From Micromonospora citrea (GTDB taxonomy: Bacteria; Actinomycetota; Actinomycetes; Mycobacteriales; Micromonosporaceae): DNA of 64,000 nt. Shown here piece after piece: positions 20,701 to 28,405 of the stretch (its first letter is position 1; the number at the start of each line of letters is the position of its first letter). The notes below the pieces were generated by a model that saw nothing but the letters and a program-made list of their open reading frames with translations, did not search any database and was not told the DNA's origin. Where the stretch lies: positions 2,892,501 to 2,956,500 of the forward strand of contig NZ_FMHZ01000002.1 in NCBI RefSeq assembly GCF_900090315.1, written 5' to 3'. A program made the translations under genes and the position numbers.

Positions 20701-22640
20701 ACGTGCTCAGCGGCAACCCGACGAGCGCCGCCGAGCGCTTCCGCGCGATCGACTACCGCTCCCGGCTGGCTCCGGACTCCCAGGTGCCTTCGGCCACGGC
20801 GGTGGACGCCCGGCTGCGGGAGCTGGCCGTCCAGGGTGAGCAGGCGCAGTCCAGCCTGCCCCGGATGCCGGCCTGCGCCGGGCAGATCGTCGCCATGCCG
20901 CCGGCCCAGCTGGATCTGATCCGGCAGGTGGATCCGCAGCTCGCCGACCGGATCGCCGCCCAGGGCGTGTACGTCGACCTGACCGGCCGGTTCGACCTGC
21001 GCCCGTACGTGCTCGACGGCGCGCCGGAGTTCCGGCTGGCGGAGTCTCGGACGGCCTTCGACCTGGACACGGAGGTGGGGCGGCAGTCGCTGCTGACGGA
21101 GGACCGGGTTCGCGCCCGGGTCGCGTTCCGGGCCGAGTACGGCGCGAACCCCGCCGCCATGGCGGTGCTGAACACGCACGACTTCCACTACCTGACCAAC
21201 GCGCGGGTGCTGGCCCTGGTGCCGGACGTGCTCGCCCGGGCGTTGCGCGGGCTGGTGCCCGGCGCGCCGCCGATGGATGTCGAGGTCGACGCGACCGTCA
21301 CGGCCGGTGAGACCGCGGTGGTCGCCGACCGGGTCACGCTGCCGGCCGCGGAGCCGGGCCAGTCCGCCCCCGAGTACGGTCGGGCGCGCGACGCGCAGAC
21401 CGGTCAGCCGGCGCCGCTCTTCGACGGGCCGCCCCGCCGGGAGCAGGTGCGGCAGGGCATGCTCGGCGACTGCGGGATGCTCGCCACCGTGGCCGCCGTC
21501 GCCGGCCACCGGCCGGACGCGATCGCCCAGCTCTTCCGGCCCAACCCGGACGGCACCGTCGACGTGCTGCTGCACGAGAGCACCCTGCTCGGCGACGCGA
21601 TCAACCCGACGGGCCGGCGACTGCGGATCACCGTGCGCCCGGACGTGCCGCTCCGTCCCGGCCACGGCGGCACGACCGCCTACGCCGACCAGGCCGAGAA
21701 CGGCAGTTCCTGGGCGTCGCTGTTGGAGAAGGCGCTCGCGGCGGTGGATCGAACCTGGAGCACCGAACGCCATCAGCAGTGGCAGCGTGACTGGTCCTCC
21801 TGGCACAGCCCGAACGATCCGCACGTGGCCGCGCCGACCGCATACGCCCGGTTGAACGTCGGCAGCACCTCGCAAATGCAGGCTGAGCTCCTTACCCAGC
21901 TCTCCGGAGTGCCGAGCCGCGCCGAACAGTTCGACCCGACGCCGGGACGGGAGGCAGCCGTCGAGGCCCGGCTGGCCGCACTGCTGGCCGCCGGCAGCCC
22001 GGTGATCACCACCACCAGGTCGAAAACGGACTACCCCGCATCGATCCGTAAGAAGCTTCCGCACGGGCTCTACGCCGGTCACGCCTACGAGGTGGTCGCG
22101 GTCGACAACGGTCAGGTGCGGCTGCGCAACCCGTGGAATTGCGATCACCCGACGCCGATGACGGTGCGGGAGTTCCTCGATCTGATGAGCCGGAGCTTCG
22201 CTCACCTGGAGCCACAGCCAACCCCGCCGCACGCAGCCGCCGTGGTTCCGCAGCCGCCAGCTCCGCCCATTCCGCCGCCTCCGCCAATGCCGCCGATGCC
22301 CTCGCAGGCGCCGGCAGGACCGGCAGGACCGGCAGAACCGGTCCAGCCCCCGGCGTACCCGACCCGCCCGCACACCCTCGGGCAGACCTACCTGGAGGAG
22401 TTCGGGTACGTCATCGCCTACTACGCCCTGCTCGCCGCCGACGGTACGGTGATTGGTCTGGGGGTGGTCGAGTCGTCCGAGCGGGGACAACGCTCGGCCC
22501 ACTGGACGGCGGGCGGGGCACCGCCCGGCCCCGGGGGCTCGCTGCCGGTCCGGCGGGCGGAGGCCGAGCGGATCGCCCGGGAGGTGCTCGGCTTCGAGCT
22601 GCCCGACGAGGCGACGCTGCACGACATGCTGGGCGGGTGA
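8709..22640 (+). CDS. Giant T7SS-linked polymorphic toxin (4643 codons, composite reading frame)
   Basis: GTG start after AGAGAGG. Apparent domains by residue: WXG-like helical region 1-115 with a hydrophobic segment about 115-150; low-complexity Gly-Ser about 428-498 and Thr/Pro/Ala linker to about 935; YwqJ-like deaminase (HGQCAE Cys1051; CRSC Cys1115/1118); Tox-PL papain-like domain (Cys1219, His1302, Asp1317); metallopeptidase-like segment (EHELRE, His1550; then [13 protein letters not shown]). Residues about 1595-1673 and 1706-1804 have aberrant codon use because genes in another phase occupy that DNA. Asp-Ala/Val repeat from 1805; three HEVAEL domains (His1968, 3166, 3886); four helix/hydrophobic/coiled-coil modules 1995-3020; two calpain-like domains (Cys3535-His3734-Asn3750; Cys4255-His4458-Asn4474); Pro-rich linker and a unique C-terminal domain 4558-4643. 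It may be translated as one chain or be a fusion of two genes; the immunity-like genes inside argue for fusion. Confidence 0.85.
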   Translation: MAVPNPKNSLGEYGWVWDAICWVSAGEAWPTGDEDRMRDLAEAWNGLAETINDALADADPAAMKILQNWGGGAGEAFGQLWNQVGVDPGTGLPLIQEAASAFASGCDNAAMEIEYAKLTVLIAVMITVIAVFVALLMAWLGGVSAGAIPGILAAGRQAVTVAFRRLIAQMGRQLLTRAGMQAALRTAGTQISRRLTSEALRNAGRRVALEFAKEVGEELIIDIGAQAYQMNAGTRTEWDVRRTATAGVGGAIGAVLGTGLNAGTRFARNNVAPRMPVSFSPPSMNFRGAGVVRWGGNSLAAGAQNAVISPAASVLANGLVNQQWSMPGADAFLGGFASGAGRGGATMAASNLGSGMANLHNRLAGFDPGTGPGAGTGTGNGTGNPAVGGANLGNLGNGAGAGAGTGTGSGAGAGTGSGTGTGSGGAGSTSGSGSGSGSGSGSGSGSGSGTGSSSGSGSGSGSGSGSGSGSGSGSGSGSGSGSGSGSGSGSGSGSSGSSQGDGSADAGPSNAPTTGSGSISLAPPTADAGAPPAADTSDTSTTGTSQGTDPGTNGGTPAAGTPVAADASGTGLVTDQGSVGAGTGTGSDSASSTSSDTRDGASTTNVGNSTGPSSESTVDVPSSQTTDHFGTSDTTSDSTADPLAGDQAPAVVPGTTAGTSVAGGPPGTVPATPSSGGTATNPAVVGSTTTTTAQPTASTNAPAANASTTNAPAANAPGTGTSSQTGTGTQAAPATNTGTNTQPTTGRPTPTVNPTTANSAGSISLGPATTPSTSAPTTSTAPTDTNQGTPNQPDAANQPGIPAQQGTPAQQGTTSPPGTSQADPSGRPEGLAPRVGVGPTDVAAAPDGSTRSDAAPAVPDATGTNPSSTPDPSAAQQADTDATTDPTTDAVPAQPTSADGVVLVPVSTNNDPNSGTPTAPNANNGTVDPTTLTRSTGPTGRGTYSWHLDPITVPGDPTGPDAERMLIEASRTLAETVRTSVKAKTISKGKMPGMAGALMMPNGDITTHTSMRPDKGTKPPTQPAVHPLAQAALGRTQAALGNDVGAGHGQCAEVALVSDQLYRLEQQWRKAGEPGAFEQFALDAFRGSKIVTHQVATGFDDAGVRYDLGHYRSPCRSCEHFLPQFNVDPVEDTERLPANYQPPVPGVVGNGRPLSDSRPYGDPQGLVPPEQADQQALDDAVPRDPDTGRPKVHPDPRVGNWAGLVNDGGPTVPGRDRNCADAGLSFLSTWFGRPEVAAATADAATVERDSTARQEQALRTTFSHRGTGTSGLAEVAAALRDAGHGSAALIITTSTDASGRAHTWNAVNHNGTIVWVDVQARTVSDTGPIYSDGVDNVWSITLDAQGDPVTPGVTRSDTDAPTAGPDPVPPHSTAPADQNSEPGAADTTAAQDQPAAASAADGSGVDGDLPPGGPTIDDPAADTSTTAGSDAAQSGGAIRPRNVLDVTAQDRWAARAYEVFRSDPTDVAQMAENLAQVPRDDGSVGFSAAEIQQIKQHLFVNEHLLNVYDDNGDVVGHQLGRFEPDADIAEAWIRLRGGEPLPQDVVLLEHELRESRYEREHPNATYAEAHAYANERFNWEQNVPERTGEDLDNWGHRDGDTATLPQGRGDRPGGALPLRTPDDGPAVDHQQAGPDVPGGGPAGRHGLPGGATTDHGPRGGREGLASGGRDPVLDGHLPPDDPTVDDPSTEETAGEQTVKEVQPSDADDQGGSPATDDPPAGDQQPGRGVPVRVRLGGPGDALSAGPGAGQASGPGGLHHRRDGSGDGPSQPAATPGDEAVRGGTPAGPGDRAAGVAEGGPAGLTSTDADADADADVDVDANADVDVDTAAPGLDTDTDQTARPATVDGTDTSTDGSAATSGPITASALPGTAFHGEGRAQADPDAVLDRARAALPDVAAHAGVQAVTALTDGTYQVTRADGSQFNLRVTSAPVPDRAVAASVFDTDGTAVVTVSDRAADAVIERALAHEVAELATLGQPLAEGASVVTPLTPADAAELVTAAHQVRTADKWSRSAARRELAALVDRLGLRDGMLGAEQRIAALPAEARAALADATSQRSARTSERSRLRADRRAAEAESNARPTGLPRMRTYLVTHFTVNSLLAALAAKLTLDAGGRPEVALMLGAGAVVGAIATGPAKWLGKRAGLAAEDRRARYDARQDARSAAETDTTTGGSLAARTDDATSALQELGEAVTGLGEQAAAVQEQLRQGERRHRLLGRPRRFPPVGADPSAPAGRDPGSGTPTSPDGQSVPPVVGLTPHEHGRLAELRSLVARHDGARPWSRLSTGREIRALLDNLGLRQGTPGASQRRDLLPADVRPLVDRFGDSRTAAVRERAQVVLGRQAADGQRPGTVAPWWMSVVETAPNLLTAATIVEVGNLLGQLKFGWFGIAGALAAVATGVAVDPVISRKEAAASDARKTWDTEHPALPADALLSQAAEALADPISAVADRTAAAARRTADLEQRLADLERRLAESQRRSGLADSLRRLLVGDPAWAGLAAPDVTTAPEPRASTDPTTSTDPAAAASRDPRDTASLRRLAELAARHEAAGPLARPSVARQLRVLVDQLGLREGTPGADQRRELVPAELRPVVERHGRPGLTDRAARLLTRPPAHATDSAQRPSDVPSIGVYAVEQTPGPLVQAGTTVGLARALQVAPGAGPVNMLAGGLAGPLRDLLLKRVEARIKDARRAWDLARPNPATDPTSRVEGIAGPSATALTDAARQLDAASRRLDDINATMDRLAQRHTASTGSAETSTTPGSTTPDPAVAAPDPAATPDPGGTPDATGPGRPSRADAWELQTAAHQVRTADPVSLKPALRELHAVIDRLGLRDGMLGAPDRVAQLPPEAQQVVAEFGGDRAGRTGQLRTLRAERRTAEDARPPGIPRLRTYLASSVLTTGVTAAAVTAVAVAVASPLAPVIPAAAVIAAPVIGLAKWHAKRQGLATDDVRSRFDARSDARDAADRVDQVIDRLNEPIAELEQAADRLEGRLSAAESATDRLAERLAETHRRSGLLSRLFGTPDNGQTDPTATNPANGTDPGAGPNPQGSGDPGNGTDPGRITAAAVPNSGFHGLGRPTADPAAVLDTARAALPQVAPYAGVDEVAAVAPDRFEVRAVGLFPLWVELTVGPLTDGVVAQSTRNPDGSFTVTVSDRAVDGVIARALAHEVAELVALHESGQALVGPLDPGNVDGLIDPAGLTAHDRGRMAEIRLLAAEYETGDQATRLAVRAEIDALVDHLGLRVGDPAAPARWAAMPRDAVAHLMRLSVPSVTSESVARVLQGGPALTDVERFRMIDYRARLAPDFQVPSTGDLDARLRELAVQGEQAQTSLPRMPAYAGQIIVMPPAQLDAIRQVDPQLADRIAAQGVYVDLTGQFDLRPYAADSQPEIDLGDGRAAFDLGTPAGRQALLVEDRVRAHAALRGLAGGQPVPLLATHDFHYLGAGRVMGLVPDALTRVLRAFSPIAEATTAETTATVVGPTETAVVADRVTLPTAEAGTPAVAYGQALDGQTGQPPPLFDGSPKREDVQQGMLGNCGMLAVIGAVAGHLPTALADLFHVNADGTVDVLLHESSLPGRSVTPTGRRLRITVQPDVPLRPGSAGGTAYADQSSVGVAWASLLEKAIGAIDRTWTPERHDEWQQLWTSGPDVADTQAAPLGYARLNTGSSRLLQAELLTQLTGLPTSVDKLDTAPGQEAVAEARLAELLAAGSPVIIGTQPASAYQTATLPHGLYAGHAYEVVGVANGQVQLRNPWNNSHPTPMPVRAFLDLMHPWYAHVELARTATTAVPNSSFDGLGRPAADAAAVVDAARAALPTVAGAARADQIVAVAPDRFEVRVAGLDPLSLGVAAGPLADGVVAQTVRNLDGSFTLTVSDRATDAAVTRALAHEVAELVALHESGQALVGQLDADHRDGPIDPAGLTAQDHGRLAELRILAASYAGVDPATRLTLRTEIDALVDHLGLRLGTPDAYARWGVLPGDVATHLMQLSAPQVTPESIADVLSGNPTSAAERFRAIDYRSRLAPDSQVPSATAVDARLRELAVQGEQAQSSLPRMPACAGQIVAMPPAQLDLIRQVDPQLADRIAAQGVYVDLTGRFDLRPYVLDGAPEFRLAESRTAFDLDTEVGRQSLLTEDRVRARVAFRAEYGANPAAMAVLNTHDFHYLTNARVLALVPDVLARALRGLVPGAPPMDVEVDATVTAGETAVVADRVTLPAAEPGQSAPEYGRARDAQTGQPAPLFDGPPRREQVRQGMLGDCGMLATVAAVAGHRPDAIAQLFRPNPDGTVDVLLHESTLLGDAINPTGRRLRITVRPDVPLRPGHGGTTAYADQAENGSSWASLLEKALAAVDRTWSTERHQQWQRDWSSWHSPNDPHVAAPTAYARLNVGSTSQMQAELLTQLSGVPSRAEQFDPTPGREAAVEARLAALLAAGSPVITTTRSKTDYPASIRKKLPHGLYAGHAYEVVAVDNGQVRLRNPWNCDHPTPMTVREFLDLMSRSFAHLEPQPTPPHAAAVVPQPPAPPIPPPPPMPPMPSQAPAGPAGPAEPVQPPAYPTRPHTLGQTYLEEFGYVIAYYALLAADGTVIGLGVVESSERGQRSAHWTAGGAPPGPGGSLPVRRAEAERIAREVLGFELPDEATLHDMLGG
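9992..10200 (+). repeat. Gly-Ser low-complexity repeat tract in the giant ORF
   Basis: About 200 bp built from six-base units (ggttcg/ggctcg/ggcagc variants) encoding a long (GS)n stretch. It separates the secretion-related N-terminus from the toxin domains. It is a likely site of length variation and of assembly error. Confidence 0.9.
12924..12964 (+). repeat. Linker direct repeat, copy 1
   Basis: Forty-one bases encoding [14 protein letters not shown] in the giant frame, 35/41 identical to 13728-13768. It precedes the metallopeptidase-like toxin segment and looks like the recombination boundary of a toxin cassette. Confidence 0.85.
13489..13493 (+). promoter_or_regulatory. Ribosome binding site of the first nested gene
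   Basis: GGGGA seven nt before the ATG at 13501, inside the giant reading frame. Confidence 0.5.
13501..13728 (+). CDS. Nested small gene, putative immunity protein (75 aa)
   Basis: Lies wholly inside the giant frame but in another phase. It encodes a 75-residue soluble protein (begins [20 protein letters not shown], contains [11 protein letters not shown], ends GGGIQS). In this phase roughly nine in ten codons end in G or C, while the giant frame shows random third positions over the same DNA, so this is the coding phase. It follows directly after the metallopeptidase-like domain, where an immunity gene is expected. I recall similar short proteins next to actinomycete toxins but cannot name a family. 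No function beyond immunity by position is claimed. Confidence 0.8.
   Translation: MAILQRFRKAEETDQEVRYLFGHPTMDRQLTINKLDRTYRVADQREDMAFRAVLRRIMAREADEKAWPAGGGIQS
13728..13768 (+). repeat. Linker direct repeat, copy 2
   Basis: Encodes [14 protein letters not shown] in the giant frame, 35/41 identical to 12924-12964. It begins exactly at the stop codon of the nested gene and leads to the second nested gene without an intervening toxin domain, as if the toxin part of a cassette had been lost. Confidence 0.85.
13803..13811 (+). promoter_or_regulatory. Strong Shine-Dalgarno of the second nested gene
   Basis: AAGGAGGTG, 10 nt before the ATG at 13822. This is among the best ribosome sites in the window, although it lies in the middle of the giant frame. 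It also serves as Lys-Glu-Val codons in the giant frame. Confidence 0.85.
13822..14118 (+). CDS. Nested YrhB-like immunity protein (98 aa)
   Basis: A second complete gene inside the giant frame, in the same alternative phase as 13501-13728. The 98-residue product ([17 protein letters not shown]..., [13 protein letters not shown]..., [32 protein letters not shown]) has the order of the YrhB-type immunity fold: N-terminal helix, FGW strand, a VIDETG-type hairpin, then a helix. Third codon positions are nearly all G/C in this phase and not in the giant frame. It has an ideal ribosome site. No toxin domain precedes it apart from a linker remnant, so it may be an orphan immunity gene. Confidence 0.83.
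   Translation: MPMTREEARQLMTRLLGTSNPVAVFPFEFGWAAQETLSPQDRAQGRHLGQGVFIIDETGVVTAHPSLPPPLVMKRYAAARRQGRVTGRQVWPKVDQPD
14121..14190 (+). repeat. Asp-Ala / Asp-Val codon repeat
   Basis: Tandem gacgcc and gacgtc units encoding DADADAD...[12 protein letters not shown], at the point where the giant frame regains normal codon use after the nested genes. It acts as a flexible acidic linker into the third part of the protein. Confidence 0.85.
17901..20045 (+). repeat. Calpain module, tandem copy 1 (about 2.15 kb)
   Basis: Begins [13 protein letters not shown], then a HEVAEL domain, an LVDHLGLR helix, a [21 protein letters not shown] segment and a calpain-like domain ending in [12 protein letters not shown]. 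It aligns along its whole length with 20061-22215 in the same order. Confidence 0.9.
20061..22215 (+). repeat. Calpain module, tandem copy 2 (about 2.15 kb)
   Basis: Begins [13 protein letters not shown] and ends [12 protein letters not shown] plus a short tail. It directly follows copy 1. The two have diverged at the protein level but keep the catalytic Cys, His and Asn. A partial third copy of the first third only starts near 14307 ([12 protein letters not shown]). Confidence 0.9.
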
Positions 22641-22672
22641 CCGTGCCGAGAAGAGAGCTGGAAGGAGAGCCG

Positions 22673-23551
22673 TTGCGCTCCTACACGGACGTCATGTCCA
22701 TCCGCAACAACGTGCCGTCGGACATCGGGCCGGCGCGGCTCGGCGTCCGGTGGATCAACGAGGGCCCTCCGGTCCGGTGCGAAATCGCCGTCATGCCCCA
22801 CCGGAGCGAGGAATCCCCCCACCACGAGGTCACCCTGGGCGAGACCTTCCCGGTGGGCGACGAGACCTGGCGCTTCGCGGACGTCGACATGAAGAACGCG
22901 GACGAGTGGCGGGTGATCGTCCGACGGGTCGACGAGAACGAGGTGATGACGCCACCAACCGGCCACGTCTGGAAGTCCGCCCGGCTGCGGCCCTACGGTC
23001 AGCTCGACGACGCGCAGCTACAAGCGGTGGAGGCCGAACTCGGCATCTCGTTGCCGCCGAGCTACCGCGACTGGCTGCGTGACAACAACGGGGCACAGCC
23101 CGAGGTCGAGCACCACGTCCCCGGCCTGCCCTTCACCGTGTTGCCGGAACGTCCCCTGCTCGGCGTTCATCCCCAGTACCCGCCGTTCGACCTGGTGCAC
23201 GCTCAGCGCGTACACCGAGATCCCTGGCTGTCGCCGACCTGGCTGGTCATCGCGAACCTCTCCGGCGGTCTGCTGGTGCTCTCGCTGCGGCCGCGCGACA
23301 TGGCGGAGGAGGGCGTGTACTTCCTGCCGGATGCCGGCCTGAGCGGGGCGATCGGTCCTGACGGTGCCGCCGGGCGCGAGCGGCACCTGGTTCCGGTGGC
23401 CCGCTCGTTCGGGTACTTCCTCGGCAAGCTGACTCCGATCGACCTGTCCGACCTGCCGCCGGTGCAGATCATCCGGCCCGGCGAGCCCGGCCACTCCCAG
23501 CATGACGACCAGCCGTGGTCGGCCACGCGACCTGAGGATCAGCAGCGATGA
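22673..23551 (+). CDS. SUKH (SMI1/KNR4) family protein with DUF6406-like N-terminus
   Basis: Likely immunity protein of the toxin operon. The first ~95 residues (MSIRNNVPSDIG..., HHEVTLGETFPVGDETWRFADV) resemble DUF6406. The rest is a SUKH/SMI1-KNR4 domain (DDAQLQAVEAELGISLPPSY, RDWLRDNNGAQPEVE). A TTG start at 22673 with GGAAGGAG five nt upstream is chosen, giving 292 aa. The alternative is a GTG at 22637 that overlaps the giant stop by 3 nt. It follows the giant gene by about 30 nt and overlaps the next gene by four bases, so it is in the same operon. Confidence 0.82.
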   Translation: MRSYTDVMSIRNNVPSDIGPARLGVRWINEGPPVRCEIAVMPHRSEESPHHEVTLGETFPVGDETWRFADVDMKNADEWRVIVRRVDENEVMTPPTGHVWKSARLRPYGQLDDAQLQAVEAELGISLPPSYRDWLRDNNGAQPEVEHHVPGLPFTVLPERPLLGVHPQYPPFDLVHAQRVHRDPWLSPTWLVIANLSGGLLVLSLRPRDMAEEGVYFLPDAGLSGAIGPDGAAGRERHLVPVARSFGYFLGKLTPIDLSDLPPVQIIRPGEPGHSQHDDQPWSATRPEDQQR

Positions 23552-24180
23552 CGACGACACACACCGCGCAGGCCCTGCTGCTGCCGGTCGGGCAGTTCTT
23601 CGGCACCTTCCACCCGGTGGCCGGTTCGACCGAGCGCTACCACCGGGTCCGCCTCGGCGACGAGGTGTGGGAGCTGGACGACCAGCGCTTCACCCTGTGG
23701 GCGCTGGCGCACGGCACCGGCGACCGAGCGCCCGAGGAGCCCTGGACCCTGCCCGCGGTACGCGACGCGGCCGCCGCGCAGCTGCCCGGTGTCGACAGCG
23801 CCCCGCTGCTGCACGGGCTGCTGGCGGAAGGGCTCGCCGTGGAGGTCGTCCCCGGCGAGGCGGTGGAGTTCGCCCGCCGGCACCGGGTCGGCGCCCGCAT
23901 GCTCGGGTTGGGCAACAGCGCAGAGCAACCCTGGCTCTGGTCCATCGGCTTCTTCGAGCACCCGGTGGTGAGCGTCACGCGCACGGTCTACGACATGTGG
24001 GAACGATGCCCGTCCGGGGAGAGCCTCTGGACGATGTGCCAGGCGCTCGCCGACGAGGAACGAGAGGCCGGCGGCACCGAACCGGACCTGGTGGACCCGG
24101 AACGGCTGCTCACCGCGTTCCTCCGTACCGCCCACCTCCTGCTCGCGGCCAGCGTCGTCTACCTGGAGCCGCTGCCGTGA
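23548..24180 (+). CDS. Unknown protein A of a tandem paralogous pair
   Basis: A 210-residue soluble protein of no family I recognise (MTTTHTAQALLLPVGQFFG...). It overlaps the SUKH gene (ATGA) and the next gene (GTGA). It aligns over its length with the following protein: LPVGxxxGxFHP near the N-terminus, a WALAHG/WAAAH segment, FARRHRV/FARAHRV, LGNS/LGNT, and a shared W-x3-C/S-x-GxSLWxxCQ stretch. The sequence of these two genes directly behind a toxin with two paralogous calpain domains suggests one immunity or chaperone protein per domain; this is inference. Confidence 0.78.
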   Translation: MTTTHTAQALLLPVGQFFGTFHPVAGSTERYHRVRLGDEVWELDDQRFTLWALAHGTGDRAPEEPWTLPAVRDAAAAQLPGVDSAPLLHGLLAEGLAVEVVPGEAVEFARRHRVGARMLGLGNSAEQPWLWSIGFFEHPVVSVTRTVYDMWERCPSGESLWTMCQALADEEREAGGTEPDLVDPERLLTAFLRTAHLLLAASVVYLEPLP

Positions 24181-24830
24181 CCGACACGACGAGGAACCCC
24201 GCGATGGCCGATCCGCTGATCCTGCCGGTGGGGCGCTACACCGGGGAGTTCCACCCGGCCGTCGGCGCCCCGGTGAAGTACCACTCGCTGAGCATCGGCC
24301 GCCTCTCGGTGACCCTGGAGGACCCGCAGGCCTTCGCGGTCTGGGCCGCGGCGCACCGCCCTTTGGACCGGCCCGACGCCATCTGGGACCGGACCGCCGT
24401 GACCGATGCCGCCAGGCAGCTCGGCGTGGCCGACCCGCACCGCATCGTCGCGGAGTTCCTGGAGGACGGCCTGCTGGTGGAGATCACGCCGGACGCGCCG
24501 GACGTGGTGGACTTCGCCCGCGCGCACCGGGTGCTCCCACTCATGGTGTCGCTGGGCAACACCCCCGACGACCCGCTGCGCTACGGCGTAGGCCTCTTCG
24601 GCACCGCGCCGGTGTTGCGGCTGCCGGCGTTGGTGCACGACGTGTGGCAGTGGAGCAGCGTGGGCGCCAGCCTCTGGGACGTCTGTCAGGTCTTCGCCGA
24701 CGCCGGCGCGCGGGCCGAGGTGGCGGATGCCCGCGAGCACGACCCCCGGCACGTGCTGCGCGAGTTCCTGGCCGCGCTGCCCCTGCTGGTCGGCGCGAAC
24801 GCCGCCTGTCTGGACGAGGCCCGCCGGTGA
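24177..24830 (+). CDS. Unknown protein B of a tandem paralogous pair
   Basis: A 217-residue paralogue of the preceding product (DPLILPVGRYTGEFHPAVG, FARAHRVLPLMVSLGNT, GASLWDVCQVFADAG). The GTG at 24177 overlaps the upstream stop by four bases, consistent with translational coupling; an ATG at 24204 with GAGGA upstream is an alternative. It is the last gene of the toxin operon; the next gene is on the opposite strand. No membrane segment or signal peptide is seen. Function is unknown; see the preceding entry for the immunity hypothesis. Confidence 0.77.
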   Translation: MTDTTRNPAMADPLILPVGRYTGEFHPAVGAPVKYHSLSIGRLSVTLEDPQAFAVWAAAHRPLDRPDAIWDRTAVTDAARQLGVADPHRIVAEFLEDGLLVEITPDAPDVVDFARAHRVLPLMVSLGNTPDDPLRYGVGLFGTAPVLRLPALVHDVWQWSSVGASLWDVCQVFADAGARAEVADAREHDPRHVLREFLAALPLLVGANAACLDEARR

Positions 24831-24977
24831 GGATCGCCGTTTCCGGGACTTGGCGAGCCTGAGAACCGACCGCGCTGGACGGTGTGGCTGCCGGAAGGGT
24901 TCGGCGCGATGCGGCCGGCATCCCGGCCCCGGGTCGCGCCGGTGCCGTGAGGGGATCGAGGACGACTCGCGGTCCGC

Positions 24978-25514
24978 TCAGACGGCCTGCGGCAGCATCC
25001 CGGCGTACGTGTCGCGGGCCGCGGCCAGCCGGCCGCGGCGGAATCGGCCCGGCTCCCGCTGGCGCAGGTCGCGTCCCCACTCGCTGGTGCAGGCTGCGGC
25101 GGGCACCACGTCCTCGCCGGGCGGGATGAACTTGAGCACCTCGTCCAGCGCCGCGACGGCCCGGATCAGCGTGGCCCGGGCCCGCGGCCCCGCGTCCCCG
25201 ACCGCCGGCACCGACCTGGCGTACGTGTCGGCCACCCGGAGCCACTCGCCGGGATCGAGCAGCTGCGACGGCTCGTCCCCGCCGTAGCGGAAGCCACCGG
25301 CAGGGATCACGGCAGGCTCGGCCGGCAGCCGGAAGGTGAATTCACGCGGCTGGCCGCAGGCGGGGCAGGCACCGGTGTAGCGGGCGGCCAGGTCGCCGTC
25401 CTCGAGCGCCACGACCGCGCTCTGCCGGGCGAACCGCGTCTCGCCGCAGGAGCAGGGCCGCAGGTCCATGTAGAGATGAGCCTCCGCGCTCGTACGGCTG
25501 GGGGGCAGGATCAT
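24978..25514 (-). CDS. Conserved protein with CxC/CxxC zinc-ribbon-like motif
   Basis: A 178-residue protein with two cysteine pairs, CSCGETRF at about residue 17 and CPACGQ at about residue 45, separated by a short beta segment, as in a small zinc ribbon. A helical C-terminal part (RARATLIRAVAALDEVLKFIPPGEDVVP) follows. No signal peptide. The ATG at 25514 is preceded by a TACGGT hexamer seven nt upstream and no ribosome site, suggesting a leaderless start. Function not recognised. It is convergent with the toxin operon. Confidence 0.75.
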   Translation of the reverse strand: MILPPSRTSAEAHLYMDLRPCSCGETRFARQSAVVALEDGDLAARYTGACPACGQPREFTFRLPAEPAVIPAGGFRYGGDEPSQLLDPGEWLRVADTYARSVPAVGDAGPRARATLIRAVAALDEVLKFIPPGEDVVPAAACTSEWGRDLRQREPGRFRRGRLAAARDTYAGMLPQAV

Positions 25515-25521
25515 GCGCTCC

Positions 25522-25527
25522 ACCGTA
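25522..25527 (-). promoter_or_regulatory. Candidate -10 (TACGGT) of a leaderless gene
   Basis: Seven nt upstream of the ATG at 25514; no Shine-Dalgarno in between. Confidence 0.4.
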
Positions 25528-25605
25528 CCGATCCGCCGCCCTCCCCGGCGACCGTGGCCCGGCGCCGCCGACGCGAGCCGACGCGGTCGCCCCACCGGAG
25601 CCGGA

Positions 25606-25869
25606 TCAGGACCGTGACCGGGACTTGTCCCGCAACATCCACGGCGTCAGGGCAAGCATCCCGGCCAGCAGCGCGGCCAGGAACCAGTTCACCGGCTCGT
25701 CCAACCCGGCGACGACGAGAACCGGCAGCATCAGCCCGGCCCCGGCCAGGACGAGCACGTGGAACGCCCGCTTCAGCGCGACCGAGGGGCGGAGCCGCTC
25801 GTACATGCCGAGCAGAATGCCCACCATCACCGCCAGGAGTGACATCACGAAGAACCACGACATCCACAT
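25606..25869 (-). CDS. Small three-helix membrane protein
   Basis: An 87-residue hydrophobic protein with three predicted membrane spans (WFFVMSLLAVMVGILLGM; FHVLVLAGAGLMLPVLVVAG; WFLAALLAGMLALTPWML) and a basic tail KSRSRS. Family not recognised. The start at 25869 is supported by a TAGGTT hexamer six nt upstream, the leaderless pattern seen for several genes here. Confidence 0.75.
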   Translation of the reverse strand: MWMSWFFVMSLLAVMVGILLGMYERLRPSVALKRAFHVLVLAGAGLMLPVLVVAGLDEPVNWFLAALLAGMLALTPWMLRDKSRSRS

Positions 25870-25875
25870 CAGCGC

Positions 25876-25881
25876 AACCTA
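25876..25881 (-). promoter_or_regulatory. Candidate -10 (TAGGTT) of a leaderless gene
   Basis: Six nt upstream of the ATG at 25869, with no ribosome site between. Confidence 0.45.
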
Positions 25882-26011
25882 ACGTCACTGGTTCCCCCGT
25901 GGCTTCCGGCAGAACTGCAAATCCCGCACCCGGTTGGTCCACCCCGGACGGCGTGGTGGCGGTCACCCGGTCCGACACCGCCGCCGCGCTGCACGGCCCG
26001 CGCATGGGCGA

Positions 26012-26017
26012 TAGGTT
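26012..26017 (+). promoter_or_regulatory. Candidate -10 (TAGGTT) of a leaderless gene
   Basis: Six nt upstream of the GTG at 26024. It is divergent from the identical hexamer at 25876-25881. Confidence 0.45.
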
Positions 26018-26023
26018 GGACGA

Positions 26024-26386
26024 GTGCCGTCCACAGCGTCCACCGACCCGTTCTGGTCGGTCACGCTGCGCTCGCTGCGCGAGCTGACCCGGCTGGCCGT
26101 CGCCGCGCTGGTGCTCGCCGTCGGCCTCGGCGGCGTGACCGCCGCACCGGCGCCGGCCGCCCCCACCCTCAGCCCGGTCGCCGCGAGCACACCGGTCGCC
26201 GCGAGCACACCGGTCGACCGGCCGCTGCCGCGCCGGGAGCCGGCCGCCGAGCGGGTGGTCGACGCGGCCGCCTCGCCAACCGTCCGCCGGGCCGAGACCC
26301 CGGTCGCGTCGACCACCCGCCTGGACGTGCCGGCCCGCGACCCCGGTCGGGGAGTTCCCACCCGGCGCGGTCCGCCGACCGCCTGA
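26024..26386 (+). CDS. Small secreted or membrane-anchored Ala/Pro-rich protein
   Basis: A 120-residue product with a signal-peptide-like helix (LTRLAVAALVLAVGLGGVTAAPAPAAP) followed by a disordered Pro/Ala/Arg-rich tail containing a duplicated VAASTPVAASTPV. The GTG start fits a TAGGTT hexamer six nt upstream. The low-complexity tail offers no functional clue, and the gene is less certain than its neighbours. Confidence 0.55.
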   Translation: MPSTASTDPFWSVTLRSLRELTRLAVAALVLAVGLGGVTAAPAPAAPTLSPVAASTPVAASTPVDRPLPRREPAAERVVDAAASPTVRRAETPVASTTRLDVPARDPGRGVPTRRGPPTA

Positions 26387-26691
26387 CCCATAGGCCACCG
26401 TCTCCGAGGCGACCGGCCGCTGCGGCGGGGCCTCCTCCCGCAGCGCGAGGCCGGGCCGACCGGGCCGCCTCCTGGCACTCGGGCCGCCACGGCTCCGGCC
26501 CGCCACCGCGTGGACCGCCACGCCGCCCCGGCCGCCTCCGCCTCGGCGCCGCCCGTCCGACCGTTCCCGCGGGCCCCGCCGGAGACGACCACCTGCCGAC
26601 ATACGCCCACACGCGTCCACGATGTTTAGCCGCCCGCCAGCCGGGCACGACCACACGTCGATTTCCCTCGATCGACCGCGAGGTGCTCACC
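26387..26691. other. Non-coding stretch
   Basis: 305 nt between the small secreted protein gene and the coiled-coil membrane protein gene. No convincing gene, RNA or terminator is seen. Confidence 0.5.
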
Positions 26692-27504
26692 ATGCAGACC
26701 GTGCTCTCCTCCGTCCTGCTCGATGTGCCGCGGGCCGCCGCGATCTGGCTGAGCCTGCTCGGCGTCGTCGCCGTCACCGTCGCCGGCCTGTTGCTGCGGC
26801 CGGGCCGACTCCGCTTCGACGCGGGTGCCCGCATCCGGCGCGCGGCGATGCCGAGCGAGCTGGAACGTGCCGAGGAGCAGCGCGAGCGGTCCCGGTATGC
26901 GGAGGAGATCGCGGTGGCCGCGGAGCGGGCCGGCACCACCGCCGCCCGGATGCGGGCCGAGTGGCTGACCGCGCAGGAGGCGGTCGAGGCGGCCTGGCAG
27001 GCGTACGAGGCCGCCGAGGCCGACGTCCGCCGGCTGGCGACCGCCGAGGCGATGCCCCTGCCGAGCACCCCCCGGACCCCGGCCGAGTACGCCGAGCGCG
27101 AGCGCTTCCTGCACCGGGCCGCGCTGGACGCGTACTGGCGGAAGGAGCTCTCGGTGGACCAGCTCAGCGACGTCTTCGCACACCGGAACGGGTGGGATCC
27201 GCGCCTGCACCCGGTCGAGCAGGAGCTGGCGCTGCGCCGGGCGGTACGGGACAACCTGTTCGCGCGGCAGCAAGCCGCCCGGGACCGGGAGCAGGCCGCC
27301 TGGCGGGCCGCCGAACGCGCCGCCGAGGCCGCGCGCAGCCTGCGGGACGAGGCGTTCGCCGCGGCCAACAGCCGCCCCGAGGAGTCGCCGTCGCTGCTGC
27401 CGCTGATCGAGGGGACGGGCGAGCAGACCGGGGAACTCCCGGCGGTGTCCGGCCGCGAGGTGCCCTCGGTGGCCCGGGGGCGGGCGGCCGTCGCCGCGTA
27501 CTGA
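26692..27504 (+). CDS. Membrane-anchored coiled-coil protein
   Basis: 270 residues: an N-terminal membrane helix (AAIWLSLLGVVAVTVAGLLL), then about 200 residues rich in Ala/Glu/Arg predicted to form long helices or coiled coils (ELERAEEQRERSRYAEEI; RQQAARDREQAAWRAAERAA). The ATG at 26692 follows GAGGTG; a GTG at 26683 is an alternative. No enzymatic motif is seen. Function unknown; the shape suggests a cell-envelope scaffold. Confidence 0.78.
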   Translation: MQTVLSSVLLDVPRAAAIWLSLLGVVAVTVAGLLLRPGRLRFDAGARIRRAAMPSELERAEEQRERSRYAEEIAVAAERAGTTAARMRAEWLTAQEAVEAAWQAYEAAEADVRRLATAEAMPLPSTPRTPAEYAERERFLHRAALDAYWRKELSVDQLSDVFAHRNGWDPRLHPVEQELALRRAVRDNLFARQQAARDREQAAWRAAERAAEAARSLRDEAFAAANSRPEESPSLLPLIEGTGEQTGELPAVSGREVPSVARGRAAVAAY

Positions 27505-27552
27505 GCGGCGCGGCCGGCCCGGCGGTTCCGGGCAGGGTTGGCCCGGCTGGGC

Positions 27553-27558
27553 TAGCGT
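27553..27558 (+). promoter_or_regulatory. Candidate -10 (TAGCGT) of a leaderless gene
   Basis: Six nt upstream of the ATG at 27565; no ribosome site between. Confidence 0.45.
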
Positions 27559-27564
27559 GGCCGT

Positions 27565-27894
27565 ATGTCCAGGGAGGCGTGGATCGTCGTCGGCGTCGTG
27601 GCGCTCGCCACGCTGGTCGGCGCGGTGCTGCTGGCTGTCCGCGTGATCCGGACCCGCCGGCTGCTCGGCACGCTCGGGGTGAACGGCAAGGTCGCCTTCT
27701 ACGGGGCGCTGCTCTACACCGTGCTGCCGATCGACCTGCTGCCCGACCCGATCTACCTGGACGACATGGCCGTGCTGACCGGCGCGCTGATCTACCTCGG
27801 CCGGCTGGTGCAGCGGCGGCGCGCCGGTAATCCCCCGCTGCCCGGCGCACCCGGCGCCCCGCCCGCCGACCGGACCGGCCGCCGGGTGCCCTGA
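27565..27894 (+). CDS. YkvA/DUF1232 family membrane protein
   Basis: A 109-residue protein with an N-terminal membrane helix and the DUF1232 signature YTVLPIDLLPDPIYLDDMAVL at about residues 51-71, followed by a basic, Pro-rich tail. DUF1232 proteins are small membrane-associated proteins of unknown function. The start is supported by the leaderless-type TAGCGT upstream. Confidence 0.85.
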   Translation: MSREAWIVVGVVALATLVGAVLLAVRVIRTRRLLGTLGVNGKVAFYGALLYTVLPIDLLPDPIYLDDMAVLTGALIYLGRLVQRRRAGNPPLPGAPGAPPADRTGRRVP

Positions 27895-27997
27895 CCGGAC
27901 GACTCTGCCGCCCGGCGGTCTGCCCCACGCCCGTTGCGTCCCGACCCGAGCGGTTCGTGCCATGATCGGAGCCGCACCGCGAGGACAGGGGACGGAC

Positions 27998-28405
27998 ATG
28001 GCCGGCGACCATCGGTTGGCACCGCACGACGAGCGGGTCGTCGCGTTCTGCCGGGAGCGGCACCTCGCCACGTTGACCACCGTGCGCGCCGACGGCACCC
28101 CGCACGTCGTGCCGGTGGGGGTCACCTTCGACGCGGCGGCGGGCCTGGCCCGTGTGATCACCAGCGGCACGTCCCGCAAGGCGCGCCAGGTCGCCGCCGC
28201 AGGATCCGGAGGCGCCCCGGTGGCCGTCTGTCAGGTCGACGGGCGGCGCTGGCTCACCATCGAGGGGCGGGCCGTCGTCCGCACCGACCGGGCCGCCGTG
28301 GCGGAGGCCGAGCGCCGGTACGCCGACCGGTACCGGACGCCGCGTCCCAATCCCGAACGGGTCGTCATCGAGATCGCCGTGACGCGCCTGCTGGGCAGTC
28401 TGTGA
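27998..28405 (+). CDS. PPOX-class (F420-dependent) oxidoreductase
   Basis: A 135-residue split-barrel protein: LATLTTVRADGTPHVVPVGV opens the FMN/F420-binding barrel, followed by SGTSRKARQVAA and WLTIEGRAVVRTD. Small actinobacterial members of this family usually use F420; the cofactor cannot be read from sequence alone. The ATG at 27998 is preferred to one at 27962 because it starts close to the conserved fold and follows a GA-rich site. Confidence 0.85.
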   Translation: MAGDHRLAPHDERVVAFCRERHLATLTTVRADGTPHVVPVGVTFDAAAGLARVITSGTSRKARQVAAAGSGGAPVAVCQVDGRRWLTIEGRAVVRTDRAAVAEAERRYADRYRTPRPNPERVVIEIAVTRLLGSL

